From positions 1-64,000 of the forward strand of contig PWHR01000037.1 of the NCBI GenBank assembly GCA_003554965.1: a DNA stretch of 64,000 bases. The letters are read 5' to 3'. Shown here in pieces: positions 24,537 to 32,441 of this stretch. The notes beneath the pieces were generated by a model. That model was given only the letters and a program-made list of their open reading frames with translations, was not told where the DNA came from and did no database searches. This DNA is from Thermoplasmata archaeon (GTDB lineage Archaea; Thermoplasmatota; Thermoplasmata; Halarchaeoplasmatales; Halarchaeoplasmataceae). The translations under genes were made by a program, and so were the position numbers. Every line of letters starts with the position of its first letter. Position 1 is the stretch's first letter.

Positions 24537-25453
24537 ATCCTCTCCTCTATGATCCTATAAGCTCCTTCTGGGGATATAATACCTTTCTCGGTAATTATAC
24601 AATCGACATAATCGGCAGGAGTTGCATCGAAAGCGGGATTACTTATCTTCACATCACAAAAATCTTTTGGATCTACGATCTCCGAAGGATCTCTTTCCTC
24701 GATCTGGACAAGATCGCCAAAAGCTGTCTCTCGGGAAAATTTGTAGCTCTCGGCACAGACGGTAAACGGTACACGACACTCGTGAGCGCACAGTGCCACC
24801 TGAGACGTTCCGATCTTATTGATCACCGCTCCATTAGAAGCTATTGTATCAGCACCTACGTATACCTGATCTACCTGTTTCATCTTGTGTCTAACTGCAG
24901 AGTCAACAATCAAAGTTACTGGTATATCTTCCTGGGATAGTTCTTTTGCCGTTATATAGCCCTGTTTTTTTGGTCTCGACTCAGTAGCGATTACTTCTAT
25001 GTTCTTACCCTCCTCCCATGCATACTTTATCGCACCTAGAGCTATGGAACTGTTGCAGTGAGTCAACACTACATCACCTTCGTTTATCCTTTTTCCTCCG
25101 TACTCGGCGATATCTTCTTTAGCCTTCAATGAGAGTTCAATGAATTGTGAGTAGTTATTCTTCACTCTCTTTTTCATCTCTTCTGTGTTTTCGGCATCAT
25201 CTATCCCTTTCATCATATACTTCAATCCATTTTCTAAAGATACGGCGGTAGGTCTTGTATTTATCAATCTGTCTCTGCACTTTTTTAATTCTACTAGCAG
25301 TGCCTCTTCGTCATCATCTTCGAACTCTTCGACGACCTTCAGCACCGCTTTTACACCAGCTCTAGCAATTTTCGCAGCTCCTCTTATCTCCATGGTCTCT
25401 ATCTTCTCAGCGATATCCTCTATATCCAATCCCTTCAACTCCTCAACATCCAT
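24533..25453 (-). CDS. Ribose 1,5-bisphosphate isomerase
   Basis: An eIF2B-like enzyme converting ribose 1,5-bisphosphate to ribulose 1,5-bisphosphate, linking AMP phosphorylase to RuBisCO. The 306-residue protein has EIRGAAKIARAG, THCNSSIALGAIKYAWEEGK with the catalytic Cys, ATESRPKKQGY, VDSAVRHKMKQVDQVYVGAD with the catalytic Asp, and NGAVINKIGTSQVALCAHE. It is first in the operon with a TATA box about 26 bases before the ATG. All three enzymes of the pathway are thus under one promoter. Confidence 0.94.
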   Translation of the reverse strand: MDVEELKGLDIEDIAEKIETMEIRGAAKIARAGVKAVLKVVEEFEDDDEEALLVELKKCRDRLINTRPTAVSLENGLKYMMKGIDDAENTEEMKKRVKNNYSQFIELSLKAKEDIAEYGGKRINEGDVVLTHCNSSIALGAIKYAWEEGKNIEVIATESRPKKQGYITAKELSQEDIPVTLIVDSAVRHKMKQVDQVYVGADTIASNGAVINKIGTSQVALCAHECRVPFTVCAESYKFSRETAFGDLVQIEERDPSEIVDPKDFCDVKISNPAFDATPADYVDCIITEKGIISPEGAYRIIEERI

Positions 25454-25478
25454 ATCAAAAAATAATGATCCGAACGTA

Positions 25479-25490
25479 AATAAATTTTTG
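25479..25490 (-). promoter_or_regulatory. TATA box for the NMP-RuBisCO operon
   Basis: The minus strand reads CAAAAATTTATTTA ending 26 bases before the R15P isomerase ATG, consistent with a leaderless operon message. Confidence 0.5.
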
Positions 25491-25528
25491 CATTACGCAT
25501 AAAAAATTAAATATTTCCTAGAAGACAG

Positions 25529-26170
25529 TTAAAGATCCAATCGATCTATCAGGAGAGAAAGGTCTTTTTCCTCTATCACGAGATCCGCAGCATCTACAAT
25601 CTCTTGATCATCTGGATTAAAAGCTATTCCTAAACCTGCCTTTTTTATCATCGGTACATCGAAATGACTGTTTCCTAAAGCGATACATCTTTCCTTTTCT
25701 ATACCTAATCTAGAGATCAGTTTTTCGAAAACTACGCCTTTACCATCCAGTTTCACTTCAACTATACCCTCTCCCGTTAGTTCGCCATTTTTTTCCTCTA
25801 AATCGTTAGCTAAGATGAAGTCAAAATGATCAACTCCAATAAATTCTGCCAACGGTTTCAACCCTCCACTTATTATCCCCAGGGTGTATCTATCATGTAG
25901 ATACGGTATTGTGTCGGAAAAACCTTTCATCTTAGGAACCTTTTTCAAGATATTTTTGATGTCCTCTCTCGAGATTTGAGGGCATTCAGTTTTCCAAAGA
26001 GCGATGTCTCTTCTTATAAATTCTTCATCATTTATGATCCCATCTTTGTAAGCATTCAAAGAATCTTCATTATCGACACAGAAACTTTCATGCACTTTCG
26101 CCCAAGAGCTTTTCACATCGACTAGAACTCCGTCCATATCAAAGATGATGGCCTTATAATTAGAGATCAT
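25529..26170 (-). CDS. HAD-family phosphatase (phosphoserine phosphatase-like)
   Basis: A 213-residue haloacid-dehalogenase hydrolase. Motif I is FDMDGVLVD with the Asp nucleophile. Motif II is in GIISGG. The lysine of motif III precedes the loop, and motif IV is ALGNSHFDVPMIKKAG. The cap is helical and of the SerB type. The substrate could be phosphoserine or another small phosphomonoester. Its start overlaps the 3' end of the coiled-coil gene upstream by 11 bases, so the pair is co-transcribed. Confidence 0.85.
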   Translation of the reverse strand: MISNYKAIIFDMDGVLVDVKSSWAKVHESFCVDNEDSLNAYKDGIINDEEFIRRDIALWKTECPQISREDIKNILKKVPKMKGFSDTIPYLHDRYTLGIISGGLKPLAEFIGVDHFDFILANDLEEKNGELTGEGIVEVKLDGKGVVFEKLISRLGIEKERCIALGNSHFDVPMIKKAGLGIAFNPDDQEIVDAADLVIEEKDLSLLIDRLDL

Positions 26171-28292
26171 ATTTGCTTTTTATATCGTCCATCTTTTTCT
26201 TGTACTCTTTCAATTTTTCAAAGCTTTTTCGTAGATTATCTCTTTTCATGGATTCGTTAATCTCCTTGAGAAGCTGGACTGGTTCAGATATCTCCGCTCC
26301 TTTAATTTTAGCATTTTTCAGATCTTCTTTTGCTTCTTTGATCTCCTTTCTGAGGAGATGTGGAAGTCTTTCAGAGATCTTTTTCTCTGCTTCTTCTAGG
26401 TGCTCTTCCGATTCATCAAAATTCCCTTTATCGTGTAACTCCTTCGCTTCATCTATCAACTCAGATGCCTCTGGAAATCCAAAATCGTACTCTTGAGCTT
26501 GCTCGATCATACTTTCAACAAAAGAGAAATCGATCTTTGGTTCTTCTATCTCTTCCTTCTCTTCAGGTTCTTTTTCACTCTCGATCTTATGCTTCGCTTC
26601 TTCGATCAGTTCATATACCTTTTCATAGTCTTCTTCTTTTTTTGTAGTTTTGATTTCTTGCAATATGGACTCTACTTTATCTGAAGAACTCTCGCTTTCT
26701 ATGTTTTCGATCTCTTCTCCGATTTCGTTATCCAATCTTTTTTGGAAGAAAATTTTACATTCATTTAGAGAATTTATAGCTTCGACGTAACTATTATCCT
26801 TTGTGCTATCCATAGCTTCATCGATAAGTTTTTTCCCCTCCTCTATATCTATTCCGAACTCCTCTGCGGTTTGTAAAAGTTCTTTGATCCTGGGTATCAT
26901 CTGTTGGATCTTTTTAAAGCGATCTTTTCTTTTTCTTTCTTTCTCTGCCTTTTTTTCTTTTAGACGTTTTTTGACCTGATTTTTTATCTCTTCACTCATT
27001 TCCTTGGCTTTCTCGTGGTGTCCTTCCTCCACCTTATCTTTGATAGTGCCCATCTTCTCTTGATACTCACCAATTTTTACGTCCATCTCTTCCAATCTTT
27101 CTATATAGTTTTCTGTTTTATTTAGATCCAAGGATATCTCACTCAATCTATCAATTCTTTTTAACAGGTCCATAATACGGTGAAAACTGTCTAAAAAGTC
27201 CTCCTCCTTGAGAGAAGGAATCTTATCAAATTCTTTCTCAAATTCCTCGTGTTCCCTTGATATCTCCAAATCTTCTATCTCTGAAAGCTTTTTTTGTATC
27301 TCTTCTTTTTTCCTCTCCATGAAATCTTTAAAATTTTTTTCCTTGGTAAGATCGTGGTCGATAGAAGCATCTTTCAATTTTTGTTCGACCTCAGCAGCTT
27401 TCTTAGTCGCCACTCTGTATTCTCCTATCCTGCAACCTTTTTTTACCTTCTTTATCTGCTTTTCTCCTTTTGTTATATCTATGTGTGAGGAAAGCCATTC
27501 CAGATAGTTTCGGGATCGATCTACTTTTTCGGCTATTTGGTTTGCAAAATCGACCTGATTTTCTAGTTCATCTATCTGCTCTTCCACGTTTTTGTCTTCT
27601 TCCAATGATGACTCTACTTTTTCTACTTGTCTTTTGATCTCCCTTACCTCCACATCCGGATGATCGATATCCTCAATTCTTTCTTTTACAGAATCTAATC
27701 TTTTTTGAACTTCGAGAACTTCCTCATCCGCCATCATTTTTTCAGTTGTTTCTTCTACTGGACTTTCGTCCTCAAGTTCCGAAATCTCAGTATCTATTTC
27801 GACCTCTTCATCTAAAATATCTTCTTCCCTGATATCCAATCCTTCAGAATCTGCTTCATCCTCCGATAAGTCCTCTTCTTCATCTTCTTCGAAAATGACT
27901 CCGCAATTAGGACATTCTGATGCGTCTTCTGAAACTTCACTCTCACATACTGGGCACTCGAAAGTGATGATCTCTGCAACATCTTCCTCCTCTGAAATAT
28001 CTTCTTCTGACAATCCCAGTTCTTTGATGTCCTCAATCAATTCATCTGCAACTTCGTCTCTCTCCTCGGATCCTTCACTGCTTCCACCTAAATCGGAAAA
28101 ATTTTCAACCAACTCATCGTCTTCTCCGACCATCTTCATTACTTTTTCTATAGACTCTTCAGCCTCTTCTTCATCTATCTCTATCTCTTCATCGAAAAGA
28201 CTAAGATCGACCCCACATTCGGGGCAGGTATCTTGGTTCTGGGCGATTTCAGAATCACAGACCGGACAAATTCTCTTAGAATCCTCTACCAA
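26160..28292 (-). CDS. Large acidic coiled-coil protein with two N-terminal zinc ribbons
   Basis: Not assigned to a known function. About 710 residues. A first zinc ribbon (CPVCDSEIAQNQDTCPECG, residues 10-28) leads into an acidic region. A second zinc ribbon (CPVCESEVSEDASECPNCG) lies near residue 115, and another long acidic stretch follows. The remaining 500 residues are almost wholly Glu/Lys-rich coiled coil in several blocks with HxxxExxxxA repeats. No ATPase or membrane segment is visible. The frame is open from 28307, but TTG at 28292 follows GAGGTG at 7 bases and is the likely start. It overlaps a HAD phosphatase gene. It may be a structural or scaffold protein. Similar zinc-ribbon coiled-coil proteins occur in archaea without known roles. 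Confidence 0.8.
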   Translation of the reverse strand: MVEDSKRICPVCDSEIAQNQDTCPECGVDLSLFDEEIEIDEEEAEESIEKVMKMVGEDDELVENFSDLGGSSEGSEERDEVADELIEDIKELGLSEEDISEEEDVAEIITFECPVCESEVSEDASECPNCGVIFEEDEEEDLSEDEADSEGLDIREEDILDEEVEIDTEISELEDESPVEETTEKMMADEEVLEVQKRLDSVKERIEDIDHPDVEVREIKRQVEKVESSLEEDKNVEEQIDELENQVDFANQIAEKVDRSRNYLEWLSSHIDITKGEKQIKKVKKGCRIGEYRVATKKAAEVEQKLKDASIDHDLTKEKNFKDFMERKKEEIQKKLSEIEDLEISREHEEFEKEFDKIPSLKEEDFLDSFHRIMDLLKRIDRLSEISLDLNKTENYIERLEEMDVKIGEYQEKMGTIKDKVEEGHHEKAKEMSEEIKNQVKKRLKEKKAEKERKRKDRFKKIQQMIPRIKELLQTAEEFGIDIEEGKKLIDEAMDSTKDNSYVEAINSLNECKIFFQKRLDNEIGEEIENIESESSSDKVESILQEIKTTKKEEDYEKVYELIEEAKHKIESEKEPEEKEEIEEPKIDFSFVESMIEQAQEYDFGFPEASELIDEAKELHDKGNFDESEEHLEEAEKKISERLPHLLRKEIKEAKEDLKNAKIKGAEISEPVQLLKEINESMKRDNLRKSFEKLKEYKKKMDDIKSKYDL

Positions 28293-28412
28293 GGAGAAAC
28301 ACCTCAAATCACTGCTACTTCTCTAGTCATCATTAGATAGATGTTAGAAAGATATAAAGATTTTATGTGATTTTGTTAGAACCGAGGTACTTTTTAATGG
28401 AGAATACCGAAA

Positions 28413-28422
28413 GTTTTTAAAC
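28413..28422 (+). promoter_or_regulatory. TATA box for thiC
   Basis: CCGAAAGTTTTTAAAC (BRE plus TATA) ends 24 bases before the thiC ATG. The transcript would be leaderless, leaving no room for a TPP riboswitch. Confidence 0.5.
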
Positions 28423-28445
28423 ATACTCTGATAAATCCTTCTCAG

Positions 28446-29723
28446 ATGACTCTCATAGAAAGATGTGAAAAAGACGTGCCAGACCTCATCAAAAAAGCTG
28501 CTGAAAAAGAGCCGATCGCACCGGAGCAACTCAGCAAAATGATAGAAAAAGGACGAGTGGTGATCCCTAATAATCCTATCCATGATCCTGACCCTAAACC
28601 TATCGGAAAAGGACTCAAGGTCAAGGTTAACGCAAACATCGGCACTTCTAAAGATCATTCTGATATAGATGTAGAGATGGAAAAGTTAAGGATGGCAGAA
28701 AAATACGGTGCAGATGCAGTCATGGATCTTAGTACTGGAGGCGATATAGACGAGGTCAGACAAAGGGTGATAGAAAATACCGATCTGCCCGTGGGTACTG
28801 TTCCCATATATCAGTGTGGGCTTTTGAAGGCTAGAAAAAGTTCTCTGGTAGATATGACCTCTGATGAGATGTTCAACAGTATAAGAAAGCACGCTTCAGA
28901 AGGTGTCGATTTTGTCACAGTCCACTGCGGAGTGACGAAAGCTACGGTAGAAAGCCTCAAAGAGAGCGGCAGACTCACAGATGTGGTCAGCAGAGGGGGC
29001 TCTTTTTTGGCGGGATGGATCCTGCACAATCAGGAAGAAAATCCGTTGTATGAGGAATTCGATTACTTGTTGGAGATCGCTAGAGAATACGATCTAACTT
29101 TGAGCTTGGGTGACGGATTAAGGCCTGGGTCTATAGAAGATGCCACTGATAGGCCTCAGATACAGGAATTGATAAAATTAGGGGAACTGGTAAAACGATC
29201 TAGAGATTCGGGTGTTCAGGCCATGGTAGAGGGCCCGGGTCACGTTCCATTGGATCAGGTGAGCACCAATGTGAAGATACAGAAAGAACTTTGTGATGAC
29301 GCACCTTTTTACGTTTTGGGTCCGCTGGTGACGGATTTTGCACCAGGATATGATCATATAGCCGGGGCGATTGGTGGTGCTTTAGCTGCCTACAAAGGAG
29401 CTGATTTTCTCTGTTATGTCACTCCAGCGGAACATTTAGGTTTACCCGATGTCGAAGACGTAAAAAAAGGCGTCATCGGTTCAAAGATAGCTGCTCACGC
29501 GGCAGATATCGCTAGAGGCATAGATAGAGACGTGGATAAAGAGATCTCCAGGGCCAGGAGAGAATTGGATTGGGATAATATGTTCGATAATGTGGTGGAT
29601 CCTGAAAAGGCTAAAAGGGTGAGAGATGAGAAAAACGTGGCCGATGAAGAGGACGGGGAAGACGTCTGCTCCATGTGTGGAGATGTTTGTGCCATAAAGA
29701 TGGTGGAGGAATACTTTCGATAA
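28446..29723 (+). CDS. thiC: Phosphomethylpyrimidine synthase ThiC
   Basis: A radical SAM enzyme that rearranges aminoimidazole ribotide to the thiamine pyrimidine. The 425-residue protein shows VNANIGTSKDHSD, MDLSTGGDIDEVR, GTVPIYQ, FVTVHCGV, SRGGSF, SLGDGLRPGS, MVEGPGHVPLDQ, YVLGPLVTDFAPGYDHI and the C-terminal cluster motif CSMCGDVC. The last has three rather than four residues before the final Cys, a form I believe is common in archaeal ThiC. It stands alone. Confidence 0.95.
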   Translation: MTLIERCEKDVPDLIKKAAEKEPIAPEQLSKMIEKGRVVIPNNPIHDPDPKPIGKGLKVKVNANIGTSKDHSDIDVEMEKLRMAEKYGADAVMDLSTGGDIDEVRQRVIENTDLPVGTVPIYQCGLLKARKSSLVDMTSDEMFNSIRKHASEGVDFVTVHCGVTKATVESLKESGRLTDVVSRGGSFLAGWILHNQEENPLYEEFDYLLEIAREYDLTLSLGDGLRPGSIEDATDRPQIQELIKLGELVKRSRDSGVQAMVEGPGHVPLDQVSTNVKIQKELCDDAPFYVLGPLVTDFAPGYDHIAGAIGGALAAYKGADFLCYVTPAEHLGLPDVEDVKKGVIGSKIAAHAADIARGIDRDVDKEISRARRELDWDNMFDNVVDPEKAKRVRDEKNVADEEDGEDVCSMCGDVCAIKMVEEYFR

Positions 29724-29799
29724 TTTTAAAAGTGAGTAAATCTGTGTTCAAATCCTGAATAACTGTATTTGCCACAACACACTTTAGAAAAGTCATCAT

Positions 29800-29958
29800 G
29801 CCGAGGTAGCTAAGTCCGGACCAAGGCGCCGGCCTTGAGAGCCGCCAAAACAGGGATCGTCCTTGCGGGCAGTCCCTATACATCGTGGAGAGATCCGCGG
29901 TGGTTCAAGCAAGCCGGTGGCGCATCGCGCCTCAGGAGTTCGAATCTCCTCCTCGGCG
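29800..29958 (+). tRNA. tRNA-Ser (UGA) with a 72-nt intron
   Basis: Acceptor GCCGAGG/CCTCGGC, discriminator G, anticodon TGA in loop CTTGAGA, long variable arm GGCGC-ATC-GCGCC and T-arm AGGAG-TTCGAAT-CTCCT identify a class II tRNA-Ser. The gene is 159 nt and the mature tRNA 87 nt without encoded CCA. The anticodon stem CCGGC/GCCGG closes only after removing 72 nt. The tRNA is followed by a T-run and a group of palindromes. Confidence 0.95.
29840..29911 (+). other. tRNA-Ser intron at 37/38 with bulge-helix-bulge
   Basis: Exon CTTG (32-35) pairs with CAAG near the intron 3' end as the central helix. The 3' bulge is CA|A and the 5' side AG|A. The intron continues with a helix of GCCGCC against GGTGGT, including two G-U pairs. 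The boundary could shift by one base because A occurs on both sides. The other 50 nt could fold internally (CAGGGA and TCCCTA arms); no reading frame for a homing nuclease is possible. Confidence 0.85.
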
Positions 29959-30002
29959 CTTTTTACATTTTCTAAGCGACAGCGAAGAAAATTAAAAAGT
30001 AA

Positions 30003-30110
30003 GTGGAATCTTTGATTCCACGAAATCATCATTATTTTTCGAACGTAGTGAGAAAAATTGATAGGAGTAGGAATCTTTGATTCCTACGAACTTCGAGAGC
30101 TTTGCTCGAG
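30003..30110. repeat. Cluster of three palindromes with CTTTG loops
   Basis: Three hairpins share a TTT loop closed by C-G: GTGGAATC-TTT-GATTCCAC (30003-30021), GTAGGAATC-TTT-GATTCCTAC (30067-30087) and GAGC-TTT-GCTC (30097-30107). Similar spacers ending in GAAAATTGAT or GAAAATTAAA separate them. Stems differ in sequence but co-vary, so structure rather than sequence is conserved. The array lies just after tRNA-Ser. Confidence 0.7.
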
Positions 30111-30311
30111 AAAATTGATAACAAGAGGCTCGAGAAAACACTTGAGGAAGAAAAAGAGGACACATGGGGAAGGTGGATATGGTTTCTCGTTGGATTGGCC
30201 ATTATAGCCATTGTGATAATGATATTTTATCTGGTGGAGATCAGGGCAAAGGAGACCAGTTCAGAAGAAAGTGATGAGATGATCCAAGAAACGGAAGCTA
30301 AGGAAAAATAG
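30102..30311 (+). CDS. Possible small single-pass membrane protein, about 69 aa
   Basis: Not recognised. A charged N-terminal stretch rich in Lys and Glu is followed by DTWGRW, a clear transmembrane helix (IWFLVGLAIIAIVIMIFYLV) and an acidic tail. The layout is protein-like, with aromatic residues at the membrane edge. The start is doubtful: the only in-frame candidate is a TTG at 30102 inside the third CTTTG palindrome, without a ribosome site. The gene may have been altered by the repeat or may use an unusual start. Confidence 0.4.
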   Translation: MLEKIDNKRLEKTLEEEKEDTWGRWIWFLVGLAIIAIVIMIFYLVEIRAKETSSEESDEMIQETEAKEK

Positions 30312-30419
30312 TATCTCTAGCAAAACAACTCAAAGTTTGACTTTTGACCTATAGCCCATGAAATAGCATTTAACGACCACAACTTTTATCATATAAGCGC
30401 GTTATCTTGATATGATATC

Positions 30420-30863
30420 ATGGGAGATGAAGGAAGCTTTCTAAACACGTATAAAGCTAGATTGGAGAAAAAGAGTGGATTTGAATCTGAGGTAAAGATA
30501 AGAGATCATACTATCACGATAGATGAACCAGAAAGGCTAGGTGGGACCGATAAGGGACCGAATCCAGTGGAGGTTTTATTATGCTCAATAGTCAGCTGTC
30601 TTGATTTCACCGGTACCATCGTGGCGAAAGATATGGGGCATGAACTGAAAAATTTTAAATTAGAAGTTGAGGGAAAAATGGATCCCCGAGGAGTGATGGC
30701 GAAAGCGGACGTACCGATAGGCTTTCAGACTGTCAAGGTGCAAGTGAAAGAAATAAAAGGTATACCAGAGGACGAAATACCTGAATTTTTGGAGTCGATA
30801 CAGGACAGATGTCCTGTCCATAACACCCTCAGAGAAGGAATGGAAGTCGAGGTAGAAAGGTGA
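30420..30863 (+). CDS. OsmC-family protein
   Basis: A 147-residue OsmC/Ohr-fold protein. The family includes thiol peroxidases that reduce organic hydroperoxides. The two expected Cys regions are present: PNPVEVLLCSIVSCLDF at the start of the central helix and DRCPVHNTL near the C-terminus. A TATA-like TTTTATCATATAAG about 25-37 bases upstream favours a leaderless start at the ATG. Followed after 6 bases by a DUF302 gene with which it is probably co-transcribed. Confidence 0.85.
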   Translation: MGDEGSFLNTYKARLEKKSGFESEVKIRDHTITIDEPERLGGTDKGPNPVEVLLCSIVSCLDFTGTIVAKDMGHELKNFKLEVEGKMDPRGVMAKADVPIGFQTVKVQVKEIKGIPEDEIPEFLESIQDRCPVHNTLREGMEVEVER

Positions 30864-30869
30864 AGAGCG

Positions 30870-31319
30870 ATGTCTCTAAAAATCGAACCCGCCCGATTTG
30901 ACTCAGAAGATATCGGAGAAAAGAGAGTAGAGTTAGATATGTCCCATTCTGAGGCTATAGAATTGGTGAAGAAAGTATGTGAAAAAAACGGTTTCGGTAT
31001 ACTCGTCGAGTTTTCACCCTCCGAAGTCTTGAACAAAAAGGTAGATGCTGATCGGGCTCCTTACCACGTTGTTGGGGCCTGCAATCCCGAGATCGCTGAC
31101 CGGGCATTGAAACAAAGCATGAAATTAGGGGTACTTTTTCCCTGCAACATGGTTGTTTGGGAAGAAGAACCAGGGCATCAGATAGTCTACCATCTTTCGA
31201 TAATGAAGATCGCAAGATTATTAGGTATAGCTCCTGATAACTATGAGTGGAAAGACATCATCGAAGAGACCGGGGAAAACGTCGATAACGTTTTCGAGGA
31301 ATTAGAATCTAAAAACTAG
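30870..31319 (+). CDS. DUF302-family protein
   Basis: A 149-residue protein with the DUF302 core (HSEAIELVKKVCEKNGFGILVEF, YHVVGACNPEIADRAL, GVLFPCNMVVWEE). Crystal structures of the family show a dimeric beta-alpha fold; no activity is established. Conserved Cys residues in GACNP and FPCN could be redox-active, which would fit the OsmC neighbour upstream, but that is inference. Confidence 0.8.
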   Translation: MSLKIEPARFDSEDIGEKRVELDMSHSEAIELVKKVCEKNGFGILVEFSPSEVLNKKVDADRAPYHVVGACNPEIADRALKQSMKLGVLFPCNMVVWEEEPGHQIVYHLSIMKIARLLGIAPDNYEWKDIIEETGENVDNVFEELESKN

Positions 31320-31332
31320 ACCTGATTCGAAA

Positions 31333-31343
31333 TTTTTATATAG
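31333..31343 (+). promoter_or_regulatory. TATA box for tfb with a roughly 95-nt leader
   Basis: TTTTTATATAG lies about 117 bases before the tfb ATG, so the message should carry an untranslated leader of about 90 bases. This is unusual among the mostly leaderless genes here. The leader contains a G-rich stretch (CTGTGGGGGG near 31413-31422) and GGTGGT just before the ATG. Confidence 0.4.
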
Positions 31344-31459
31344 TACCGACTCACACTTAAATAATCGCAAGGTTGCAATCTTGATATACCGAGCAGATTA
31401 GAGAGGTGGGAAACTGTGGGGGGTTTAGAGTTGGAGAAAAATATCAGATGGTGGTATGA

Positions 31460-32413
31460 ATGAGTGCGGAAGCGAAAACTAAATCGAATGACAAACAAAC
31501 GATAGAGGATATCAACGAGTGTCCTGAGTGTGGGAGTACCCATATTTCTCAGGATCATGGTAGGGGCGAACTCGTATGTGAAGAGTGTGGATTGGTTATA
31601 GATGATCAATACATAGATCAGGGTCCAGAGTGGCGAGCTTTTGACATGAAACAGGAACAGAGTAGAGCTCGCGCTGGCCCGGCTATGTCCCAGATGATGC
31701 ATGATAAAGGTCTCTCCACAGAAATAGATAGTAGCGGTCGTGACTCTCAGGGTAGAACACTATCCAGCAGTAAGAAAGCCCAGATGTATCGTCTCAGAAA
31801 GTGGCAGAGAAGAAGTAGGGTCGCTGGAGCTAGAGAGAGTTCGCTGATATCTGCATTGAGTGAGATCAGAAGACTTGCTTCTAAGATGGGTCTTCCTGAG
31901 CATGTCAAAGAGAGAGCGGCATCGATATATAGAGATGTGGTCGAGAAGAATCTTGTTAGAGGCAGGAGTATAAAGATCGTTTCGTGTGCTGTGGTCTATA
32001 TTGCCTGCAGAAAACTAGGTATACCAAGAACTCTGGATGAATTTGCGAAAGAAACCGATTATGATAGAAAGGAGATCGGTAGAACTTACAGATTTTTGAA
32101 GTGGGAATTGAACTTAAAACTGAAACCGACTAAACCACAGAAATATATACAAAAGTTTTGTAACGATCTTGGCCTAGGCGGAGATGTTAAAAAACTAGCT
32201 GAAAAAATAATTAATAGGGCTGAAGAAGAAGAACTTTTATCTGGTAAAGGACCTACCGGACTCGCTGCAGCAGCGATCTACATAGCCTCCATAAAAGCTG
32301 GCGATAGAAGGACCCAGATCGAGATAGCTGAAGTAGCAGATGTCACTGAGGTAACAGTAAGAAACAGGTACAAAGATCTAGTGGATAAGCTGGATATAGA
32401 AGTGGAAGTTTAG
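31460..32413 (+). CDS. tfb: Transcription initiation factor TFB
   Basis: The archaeal TFIIB homologue that bridges TBP-bound promoters to RNA polymerase. The 317-residue protein has an N-terminal zinc ribbon (CPECG and CEECG), the B-reader/B-finger region around residues 85-115 (SSGRDSQGRTLSSSKK, YRLRKWQRRSR), and two cyclin-fold repeats (LPEHVKERAASIYR..VSCAVVYIACRKLGIPRT and LAEKIINRAEEE..AAAIYIASIKAGDRRTQ). It ends with the BRE-reading helix-turn-helix (EIAEVADVTEVTVRNRYKDL). An in-frame TGA directly before the ATG rules out an upstream start. Confidence 0.96.
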   Translation: MSAEAKTKSNDKQTIEDINECPECGSTHISQDHGRGELVCEECGLVIDDQYIDQGPEWRAFDMKQEQSRARAGPAMSQMMHDKGLSTEIDSSGRDSQGRTLSSSKKAQMYRLRKWQRRSRVAGARESSLISALSEIRRLASKMGLPEHVKERAASIYRDVVEKNLVRGRSIKIVSCAVVYIACRKLGIPRTLDEFAKETDYDRKEIGRTYRFLKWELNLKLKPTKPQKYIQKFCNDLGLGGDVKKLAEKIINRAEEEELLSGKGPTGLAAAAIYIASIKAGDRRTQIEIAEVADVTEVTVRNRYKDLVDKLDIEVEV

Positions 32414-32441
32414 ACGGTCACATCCGCGATTAAGTAAAATC

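Noticed and set aside
28380-28445. TPP riboswitch before thiC
   Set aside because: The TATA box is only 24 bases from the start codon, leaving no leader for an aptamer.
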